The position numbers and the translations under genes were made by a program. 5,196 nt of DNA. Source: CAINVV01 sp964506325. GTDB lineage: Bacteria > Bacteroidota > Bacteroidia > Bacteroidales > Prolixibacteraceae. Below are positions 1 through 5,196 of the stretch, one piece after another. A model generated the notes under the pieces. The model made no database searches. It saw only the letters and a list, made by a program, of their open reading frames with translations, and was not told the origin of the DNA. The stretch covers positions 1 through 5,196 of the forward strand of contig CAZDLO010000174.1 of the NCBI GenBank assembly GCA_964506325.1, written 5' to 3'. Each line of letters opens with the position of its first letter. Positions within the stretch are counted from its first letter, which is position 1.

Positions 1-1
1 G

Positions 2-709
2 CCAGAAACTATTTATCAGATGATCAGTCAGACCAACGCTGAAAAGATTTTCGTCAAGCCGACTTTCGGGCTCGGGGGAAGAGGAATTATCGTTTTTAAT
101 CATATCAATGGACAATTCAGAAACAAAGAACATGAAGTGCTGGATGCTTCATTTATCCTTATAAATTTAAAAGATGAACATTATATCATTCAGAAAGGCC
201 TTGTTCAACACCAGGAGATCAATAAAATTTATCCAAAAGCGATCAACACGTTCCGAATAATGACAAAAGTTGAAAATGGAAAGGGTGAAATCATCTATTC
301 CATGCTCAGGATGGGGCAAAAAGGTAATCAGATCGACAATGCAAGCCAACATGGTTTGGCTTGCAGGGTTGATAAAGGCACAGGCACCTTTGCCCAGTTT
401 GGGTTCACAGGCCTTCGTGACAGGGTGACGAACCACCCGGATACAGGTTTTATATTTGGCGACTACCAGTTTCCTTACTGGAAGGAGGTTGAGACATTTA
501 TTATTGGCGTGGCTGAAAAATTTTATGAGATAAAATACCTCGGATGGGATGTGGCATTTACAGAAGATGGCCCGGCAATTATCGAGATCAATGCAGGAGC
601 CGGACTTGAATTTCTTCAGGATTGTTATGGCGGTGTTGCCGGAGGATTTGAAATTGACGATCCTGATCGGTGGTGGTACAGCCGTAAGTTTTTCATCAAA
701 GACGAATAG
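2..709 (+). CDS. Sugar-transfer-associated ATP-grasp ligase, 3' part (5' end outside window)
   Basis: The frame is open to the left edge and codes for P-E-T-I-Y-Q before the first Met at base 20. That Met sits directly ahead of the ATP-binding segment, so I take it as internal and the gene as 5'-truncated by the window. Counting from base 20, residues 11-24 (FVKPTFGLGGRGII) give the ATP-binding Lys and the glycine-rich loop. Residues 59-81 hold QKGLVQHQEI followed by a conserved-looking NTFRIMT. Residues 176-191 hold GWDVAF and PAIIEIN, where D177, E189 and N191 fit the Mg-ATP ligands of ATP-grasp enzymes. This pattern matches the family found beside sugar-transfer genes (ATPgrasp_ST type). 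Such enzymes are thought to join a carboxylate to an amine through an acyl-phosphate; the substrate is not known here. By inference it attaches an amino-acid-like or amine group to a cell-surface glycan or its precursor. It is cytosolic, with no membrane segment seen. The acyltransferase gene follows after 67 bases. Confidence 0.85.
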   Translation, partial: PETIYQMISQTNAEKIFVKPTFGLGGRGIIVFNHINGQFRNKEHEVLDASFILINLKDEHYIIQKGLVQHQEINKIYPKAINTFRIMTKVENGKGEIIYSMLRMGQKGNQIDNASQHGLACRVDKGTGTFAQFGFTGLRDRVTNHPDTGFIFGDYQFPYWKEVETFIIGVAEKFYEIKYLGWDVAFTEDGPAIIEINAGAGLEFLQDCYGGVAGGFEIDDPDRWWYSRKFFIKDE

Positions 710-776
710 CATTACCTTGTACAAAAGGACTCTTACAGACATTTCATCATTTTGAAACTAATTCAAAAATCTGTCG

Positions 777-1931
777 ATGAGCAACAATAAAATCTTTTTC
801 CCAGGATTGAATGGACTTAGGTTCTGGGCAGCCTTTATCGTGATTCTCCATCATGTGGAACAATTCAAACTATGGCAAAAACTGCCCAATTTTTTCATGA
901 CGCCCTTCGTTGAATCAATCGGACATCAGGGTGTGGCACTGTTTTTTGTACTTAGTGGGTTTTTAATAACCTACCTGCTGCTTGTCGAGTGGGAAAAAAC
1001 GCATCACATTGCGGTTAAAAACTTTTATATCAGGAGGATTCTCCGTATCTGGCCGCTCTATTACCTCATCATGATCCTGACATTTTTCATCTTACCCTAT
1101 TTTATCACGATCGGACCGGTTGCCAAACTACACGAGCATTTCGGTTTGAAAATCCTGCTGTTTCTATTTATGTTGCCCAATGTTTTACGCGTAACGGAAT
1201 CGCCTGTAGTTGGAGCTAACCAATCATGGTCGGTAGGTGTCGAGGAGCAGTTTTACATTCTCTGGCCACTATTAATCAGGAAATTTAGAAAAAACCTGCT
1301 GAAGTTCCTCATCATTTTTATTGTTCTTAAGTTTACTGTATCCGTGATAATGGCAATATCACTTGATTACATCCTGACACCCGATTACAGGTACATGGCC
1401 TACCTGAGGACCATTCAACGCTTCTGGGATCTGTTCCAGATAGAACAGATGTCGTTTGGTGCAATCGGTGCCTACATCCTTTTTTACAAAAAAGAAAAAA
1501 TACTGCAGATGGTTTATCACCCGGCTGCCCAGATATTCATGGGGCTGGGAATCATCTTTCTGCTCGGAACAAGATTTCTGTTTATCGGACACACCATCCT
1601 GGAAGCCATGATCTTCATCATACTGATATTGAACATATCAACGAATAAAAGCTTCTTCCTCAAACTTGAGAATCCCTGGTATGCCTATCTTGGTAATATT
1701 TCGTTCGGAATTTACATGTACCATACTTTATGTATTGCCATTGTGATGACCATCCTGCAGAAGATCGGACTTGACAAGGAAAACTGGATTGCCTTTAATG
1801 CGATACTCTATTCAGTATCAATAATATTAACGATTGGATTAGCCGGGTTATCCTACAAATATTATGAATCATACTTCCTCACATTAAAGCAAAAGTTCAT
1901 GATCGTTGTCAGTTCAACCAAAAAGAGCTGA
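777..1931 (+). CDS. Acyltransferase-3 family membrane O-acyltransferase
   Basis: This 384-residue protein is a normal length for the acyltransferase-3 (OafA/NodX-like) family, integral inner-membrane enzymes that transfer acetyl or other acyl groups to sugars of polysaccharides, LPS or Nod factors. Visible signatures are: the first helix with the R-X10-H motif (R15 to H26, within GLRFWAAFIVILHH); GVALFFVLSGFLITYLL at 52-68; FYIRRILRIWPLYYL at 83-97; NQSWSVGVEEQFYILWPLL at 148-166, including the typical S-x-x-x-E-x-x-F-Y pattern; and near the C-terminus LGNISFGIYMYH at 305-316 and SYKYYES at 359-365. About ten hydrophobic segments are spread along the chain, and there is no extra SGNH domain. 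The start at 777 is chosen because it lies nine residues before the conserved first helix; no clear ribosome binding site precedes it. By context it probably acylates the same glycan served by the neighbouring ATP-grasp and export genes. The acyl donor and acceptor cannot be read from sequence. Confidence 0.93.
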   Translation: MSNNKIFFPGLNGLRFWAAFIVILHHVEQFKLWQKLPNFFMTPFVESIGHQGVALFFVLSGFLITYLLLVEWEKTHHIAVKNFYIRRILRIWPLYYLIMILTFFILPYFITIGPVAKLHEHFGLKILLFLFMLPNVLRVTESPVVGANQSWSVGVEEQFYILWPLLIRKFRKNLLKFLIIFIVLKFTVSVIMAISLDYILTPDYRYMAYLRTIQRFWDLFQIEQMSFGAIGAYILFYKKEKILQMVYHPAAQIFMGLGIIFLLGTRFLFIGHTILEAMIFIILILNISTNKSFFLKLENPWYAYLGNISFGIYMYHTLCIAIVMTILQKIGLDKENWIAFNAILYSVSIILTIGLAGLSYKYYESYFLTLKQKFMIVVSSTKKS

Positions 1932-1955
1932 TCAAATGAGAAACTATAACTCCGA

Positions 1956-3635
1956 ATGAGACATTTTAAAATTGTGATATGCCTTCTTTTGTGCTTAGGA
2001 TCAATCAGATCTTTTGCCCAGGGAACAAGTATTCAATTGGATAGAACCGTTTCAATTGCTGACGGCACTTTACCCCCGTTCAACAGCATAAAACCGGGAG
2101 ATACCCTGTTCATTGAGCCGGGCAATCGTGACTTTCTGATCCTCAGGAATTTCACTGGTGCACCCGGGCACCCCATTGTGATTATCAATGGTAAAGGCAC
2201 CGTCTTACTGCGTACTGATCACTATTTCGGTATTTCAATCCGTAACTGTGTGCATTTCAGGCTCACCGGGACAGGCGACCCCTCTGTTTTATATGGTATT
2301 GACATCCGTCGTGTATCGGGAGGCAGCGCAGTCGGGATCGGAGATATGAGTTCTGATTTTGAGATTGACCACATCTCCATTGATAGTGTATCCGGTGGAG
2401 GAATATATGCCAAAACTGACCCTGACTGCTCCTTTCTGGCCACCCGGGAAAAATTCACCCAATTCAACAGCCTGATACACGACAATCGAATTTCCAATGT
2501 GGGAATGGAGGGATTGTATGTGGGCAGTACCAAATACTTCGGTCAAAAAGTTCAATGCAATGGCACCGACACATTGCTGATGCCTCCTTTGCTGGATGGA
2601 GTGAAGGTATACAACAATAACATTTCCAGAACCGGCTGGGATGGGATCCAGGTCAGTTCGGCCTCTTCCCGATGCCTGATTTTTCACAATGTCGTTTCTT
2701 TTGACAGCCAGGCCGGGTACCACAATCAAATGTCGGGAATATTAATCGGAGGAGGATCAAAATGTGATTGTTACAACAACTACATCTCTAATGGTAAAGG
2801 AAATGGAATTGAAAGTCACGGATTGGGAGGATACAGGATTTACAACAACATCATCACCAATGCCGGAAAAGAGTTCGAGCCATCCAACTTCAGCCACATG
2901 ATTCATGGTATTTATCTGAACGATATTACAGGACAACCAGATTCCCTGTATTCGATAATATTTAATAATATCATCAGTCCCAAATCCGATGGAATACGCT
3001 TTTCAAGTTTACTGAGCACAAGCAGTCTGATCGCTTCGAATGTGATCATCAATCCAGGGAATTATGATTTTTACGAGAATGGACATACAAGTTACCACGG
3101 CGAAGATTCCTATATCATGTTCCCTGAACCGGGAATTGAGGCTGCTGTTAAAAACAATTACCTGGCCAGAAATTCAGACCATGCAGGATTTGAGGACAAC
3201 TCTTGTACCTTAAGAGCAAATTCACCACTCATCAATACAGGATATCAGGCTTACAGGGATGTCGTTTTTGATTTTTATGATCGTCCCAGGCCTTATGACA
3301 CACTTTTCGACATTGGGGCAGCTGAGTATAACCCATCCTTTCTGGATATTCCTGAATACCCACTGTTATCCAGGTCCTCCAGGAATCCCTTTCCCAATCC
3401 TGCAATAAACTATTTATTAATCCCATTCTTCAACCCTCTTGTCTCTGATGTATATCTTGATATTGCAGGGACAGACGGAAAAATTGTAATACAAAAAAAA
3501 TACACCTTGCACCCTGCTGGTGAAAGTACCAGTATTGTAGATGTAAAGAGTTTAAAAAAAGGAACTTATATTTATCACATTTTCAATAGTCAGATAAAGA
3601 TAACAGGACAATTTACCAAGCTGGAGGAAAAGTGA
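1956..3635 (+). CDS. Secreted right-handed parallel beta-helix protein with T9SS type A sorting domain
   Basis: This 559-residue protein begins with a signal peptide (hydrophobic core about 5-16, likely cleavage after SFAQ at residue 22), which fixes the start at 1956. Residues 45-105 hold PGDTLFIEPGN and GAPGHPIVIING, typical of the first coils of pectate-lyase-like and chondroitinase-B-like beta-helices. A ladder of asparagine-turn repeats follows: HDNRIS 175, YNNNIS 219, FHNVVS 243, YNNYIS 273, YNNIIT 296, FNNIIS 336, SNVIIN 361. These alternate with G-[IL] strands at 186, 230, 261, 284, 318 and 346. Residues 443-457 (RPRPYDTLFDIGAAE) match the closing motif R-P-x(n)-D-I-G-A-x-E common at the end of such helices. 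Residues 477-559 read as a T9SS type A sorting domain: NPFPNPAINYLLI, a G-K strand, SLKKGTYIYHI and a final ITGQFTKL. It is therefore expected to be exported by Sec, then T9SS, and anchored at or released from the surface. A role as a glycan lyase, epimerase or binder is inferred from fold and neighbours; I cannot identify catalytic residues. It starts 24 bases after the acyltransferase gene. Confidence 0.88.
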   Translation: MRHFKIVICLLLCLGSIRSFAQGTSIQLDRTVSIADGTLPPFNSIKPGDTLFIEPGNRDFLILRNFTGAPGHPIVIINGKGTVLLRTDHYFGISIRNCVHFRLTGTGDPSVLYGIDIRRVSGGSAVGIGDMSSDFEIDHISIDSVSGGGIYAKTDPDCSFLATREKFTQFNSLIHDNRISNVGMEGLYVGSTKYFGQKVQCNGTDTLLMPPLLDGVKVYNNNISRTGWDGIQVSSASSRCLIFHNVVSFDSQAGYHNQMSGILIGGGSKCDCYNNYISNGKGNGIESHGLGGYRIYNNIITNAGKEFEPSNFSHMIHGIYLNDITGQPDSLYSIIFNNIISPKSDGIRFSSLLSTSSLIASNVIINPGNYDFYENGHTSYHGEDSYIMFPEPGIEAAVKNNYLARNSDHAGFEDNSCTLRANSPLINTGYQAYRDVVFDFYDRPRPYDTLFDIGAAEYNPSFLDIPEYPLLSRSSRNPFPNPAINYLLIPFFNPLVSDVYLDIAGTDGKIVIQKKYTLHPAGESTSIVDVKSLKKGTYIYHIFNSQIKITGQFTKLEEK

Positions 3636-3637
3636 TC

Positions 3638-3656
3638 AGTTGACTTGTTGTCAGCT
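3638..3656 (+). other. Short stem-loop after the beta-helix gene
   Basis: Two bases after the stop codon, AGTTGAC and GTCAGCT can form a 7-pair stem (one G-T wobble) around a five-base TTGTT loop. No T-run follows, so it is a weak candidate for a terminator or an mRNA 3'-end stabiliser. It lies between the gene-3 stop and the promoter-like box for gene 4, the place where a transcription-unit boundary would be expected. The stem is short enough to arise by chance. Confidence 0.25.
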
Positions 3657-3699
3657 AGAGAATGCAACCCTGGTCATCATTTTAAAGTGCATATTTTAT

Positions 3700-3707
3700 T
3701 ATATTTG
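3700..3707 (+). promoter_or_regulatory. Bacteroidota-type -7 promoter box (TATATTTG)
   Basis: TATATTTG is an exact match to the TAnnTTTG box recognised by the primary sigma factor of Bacteroidota. The upstream -33 element (consensus TTTG/TTG about 19 bases earlier) is not clear; the closest is the T-rich ATTTTAAAG at 3679-3687. The box lies in the 77-base gap ahead of the TolC-like gene. It ends only five bases before that gene's ATG, so transcription would be expected to begin at or very near the start codon. It would drive the TolC-like and GumC-like genes as a unit. AT-rich gaps produce such matches by chance, but the position is apt. Confidence 0.5.
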
Positions 3708-3712
3708 CAACT

Positions 3713-4477
3713 ATGAGAACCGCCATCGCAGCAGTAATAATATGTTTCAGCTGCTATTTTTATTCTCCACACGGGTATGCTCAGTCCACACAAAGCTTTA
3801 GCCTTGTGAAGGATGATATCAGTACCATGATTCCCTCACTCAGCGTTTTGATCGACTCTGCCATTGCAAACAATCCCGGATTGAAATCAGGTGACATGCA
3901 GATTCTGATTAATAAGTACACACTACAGTCTAACCGTGATTACTGGACCCGAAACCTGGGCCTTGCGGCAGATGTCAGGTACGGAAATTTTAACAGCTAT
4001 GCCTCAAGTAATGGAACTGATGTGACCGTTGCATCATCCCGGAGTGAACTCAGATATGGTGTCGGAGGTACGATAAAATTTCCCATCTATGATTTTCTGG
4101 ATCGCCGGAACCAGCTAAAACTGGCTAAAACCCAGATTAACCTCACAGAATGCCTTGTAGAAGAGAAAAAAATCGAGTTGAGAAAAGTTGTAATCAAGCA
4201 GTATAATGATCTCTTGCTTAAACAACGTTTAATCAAACTTTCTGCCAAAAACATAGAAACCATCAAAATAAACATGATAATGGCAGAAAAGGGATTTTTA
4301 AATGGTGCGATACCCCTGAGCGAGTATAGCAGGATCTCGGATATTGTCAACAAAGCTCAGTCCGATTTTGAAAATTTGCGTACCGAGTTTCTGACAACAT
4401 ATATGATTCTTGAAGAGATTGTTGGAATGAAATTCAATTTAAACAATGCTATAATGCAAACGAATGAAGGTAATTGA
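3713..4477 (+). CDS. Half-size TolC-like outer-membrane protein, putative polysaccharide export partner
   Basis: This 254-residue protein has a signal peptide (core about 4-17, likely cleavage after GYAQ at residue 24), supporting the start at 3713. Residues 42-60 (SLSVLIDSAIANNPGLKSG) match the N-terminal helix motif of outer-membrane efflux proteins, which open each TolC repeat with a helix ending in A-x-x-N-N-P. Two amphipathic strand-like stretches follow (about 82-96 and 110-126, the latter ending in FPIYD, typical of the strand-to-helix junction). A long charged helical region then runs from about 130 to 240. This is one TolC structural repeat, whereas TolC proteins usually have two in about 420-490 residues. 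The ORF is intact up to its own stop, and the next gene starts inside it, so a compact single-repeat protein is more likely than decay. Overlap with the GumC-like gene implies a joint role in moving polysaccharide across the outer membrane in place of, or beside, a Wza-type protein. That role is inferred. Confidence 0.8.
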   Translation: MRTAIAAVIICFSCYFYSPHGYAQSTQSFSLVKDDISTMIPSLSVLIDSAIANNPGLKSGDMQILINKYTLQSNRDYWTRNLGLAADVRYGNFNSYASSNGTDVTVASSRSELRYGVGGTIKFPIYDFLDRRNQLKLAKTQINLTECLVEEKKIELRKVVIKQYNDLLLKQRLIKLSAKNIETIKINMIMAEKGFLNGAIPLSEYSRISDIVNKAQSDFENLRTEFLTTYMILEEIVGMKFNLNNAIMQTNEGN

Positions 4478-5196
4478 TTTTTTAAGAGTTCTGCGCAAAC
4501 ACATTGTACTCTTGCTGCTGATTCCATTATTGCTGGCGGTTCTGGTGGCTTATTTGACCAGGAAGCCTGCATATATTTATTCTTCAGAGACAAAGCTTTA
4601 CACCGGAATTGCCTCAGGCACCAGTGTTGATATGGATAAGTCCTTCAGCTACTTTGCCAACAACACTGCTTTTGACAACCTTATCAATGTGATTAATTCG
4701 CGTAAAACCCAGGAAGACGTTGCTATCCGGCTGCTTGCCCAGCACCTTATGCTGAACAAGTATGATCCAAAGTATATCTCAAAACAGTCATTCAACAGGC
4801 TGCATAGAATAACGCCCGCACACATACTAGAACTGGTTGTAAATGGAGGAAAAAAAACAAAGCCAAAACAAAATGGTCCGCGCGATTCACAGAAGGATTC
4901 TATTTCCATTGACAAGGTGTTTTCTTTTCAGGCACTGGACACATCGAATGCCTCGAAGAGACAGCCGGCCTCCATTGACATGGCATCATATGAGCAGACA
5001 GTAGCAAACTTCAAGGCATATATGATGGGCAGTGACACAAATTTCATTTATAAGCTGCTCTTTTTTAATGACCCCCACTATTCAGTAAAAGCGATTTCAA
5101 AGGTTACTGTGCAGCGCATCGGCAGCAGCGATCTTGTCATTTTAAAATATGACTCGGATGATCCTGGTATCTGCAGGCAGACACTGGTTTACGTTA
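4464..5196 (+). CDS. Wzz/GumC-like polysaccharide co-polymerase, N-terminal part (3' end outside window)
   Basis: An open frame starts at ATG 4464 and runs without a stop to the window edge (244 complete codons). A short basic N-terminus (MKVIDFLRVLRKH) precedes a membrane helix at about 14-31 (IVLLLLIPLLLAVLVAYLTR). Next comes YIYSSETKLYTGIASG at 38-52, the post-TM strand of Wzz-type chain-length regulators, where it usually reads Y-x-[AS]-x-x-x-L. Residues 60-95 (FSYFANN, then DNLINVINSRKTQEDVAIRLLAQ) and 208-236 (VKAISKVTVQRIGSSDLVILKY, then DSDDPG) match the SDLI-x-I-x-Y-x-x-x-D-P segment of GumC-like proteins. The family sits in the inner membrane with a large periplasmic domain and governs polymer length and export of O-antigen, capsule or exopolysaccharide. 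A hydrophilic stretch at about 128-172 separates the two conserved parts. The start overlaps the TolC-like gene by 14 bases with no visible Shine-Dalgarno, suggesting coupled translation. Whether a C-terminal tyrosine-kinase domain follows cannot be seen. Confidence 0.85.
   Translation, partial: MKVIDFLRVLRKHIVLLLLIPLLLAVLVAYLTRKPAYIYSSETKLYTGIASGTSVDMDKSFSYFANNTAFDNLINVINSRKTQEDVAIRLLAQHLMLNKYDPKYISKQSFNRLHRITPAHILELVVNGGKKTKPKQNGPRDSQKDSISIDKVFSFQALDTSNASKRQPASIDMASYEQTVANFKAYMMGSDTNFIYKLLFFNDPHYSVKAISKVTVQRIGSSDLVILKYDSDDPGICRQTLVYV

Noticed and set aside
167..742. Long minus-strand open frame (191 codons) opposite the ATP-grasp gene.
   Set aside because: It lies fully antisense to a well-supported family gene, shows no recognisable domain, and its composition reflects the complementary codons.
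747..754. TCATTTTG ahead of the acyltransferase gene as a possible -7 promoter box.
   Set aside because: It differs from TAnnTTTG at the second base, and the nearest upstream TTG (717-719) is about 27 bases away, too far for a -33 element. Genes 1 and 2 are more simply read as co-transcribed.
2222..2729. Two overlapping minus-strand open frames opposite the beta-helix gene.
   Set aside because: Both are shadows of the beta-helix coding sequence in other frames; no motif or initiation signal supports them.
4450..4455. TATAAT just before the GumC-like start, resembling an E. coli -10 box.
   Set aside because: It lies inside the coding sequence of the TolC-like gene, and Bacteroidota primary sigma factors do not use this consensus; no matching -35 was seen.
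3713..4477. The TolC-like gene as a pseudogene or frameshifted remnant of a full-length TolC.
   Set aside because: No second TolC repeat is visible after its stop; instead an intact GumC-like gene begins inside its last codons, and signal peptide and repeat are well preserved.
4649..4915. Minus-strand open frame of 88 codons in the right part of the window.
   Set aside because: It is antisense to the GumC-like frame, which carries clear family motifs throughout this stretch.

Overview
The window looks like part of a surface-polysaccharide gene cluster from a member of the Bacteroidota. Two observations point there. The protein encoded at 1956-3635 ends in what reads as a type IX secretion (T9SS) type A sorting domain, and the sequence at 3700-3707 is TATATTTG, which matches the Bacteroidota -7 promoter consensus TAnnTTTG. 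Recognisable Shine-Dalgarno sequences are also absent ahead of the starts, which is usual in this phylum. Base composition is moderate and fairly even by eye, with no insertion sequence, tRNA, rRNA, CRISPR or phage signal.

All five genes are on the plus strand and together fill almost the whole window. (1) 2-709: the 3' part of an ATP-grasp ligase of the sugar-transfer-associated type; its start lies upstream. (2) 777-1931: a complete integral-membrane acyltransferase-3 family O-acyltransferase. (3) 1956-3635: a secreted right-handed parallel beta-helix protein with a signal peptide and a T9SS sorting domain. (4) 3713-4477: a short, half-size TolC-like outer-membrane protein. (5) 4464 to the window end: the N-terminal part of a Wzz/GumC-type polysaccharide co-polymerase, overlapping gene 4 by 14 bases. 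Its end lies downstream. No gene-free stretch exceeds 80 bases.

A plausible reading is one glycan assembly and export locus. The ATP-grasp enzyme and the acyltransferase would decorate the glycan. The GumC-like inner-membrane protein and its partner TolC-like outer-membrane protein would control length and carry it across the periplasm. The beta-helix protein would be a secreted glycan-binding or glycan-cleaving factor at the cell surface. The promoter-like box just before gene 4 suggests that genes 4 and 5 can be transcribed as a separate unit from genes 1-3. The most interesting points are the half-size TolC protein tied to GumC, the very short or absent leader of its mRNA, and the T9SS cargo placed inside a polysaccharide locus.
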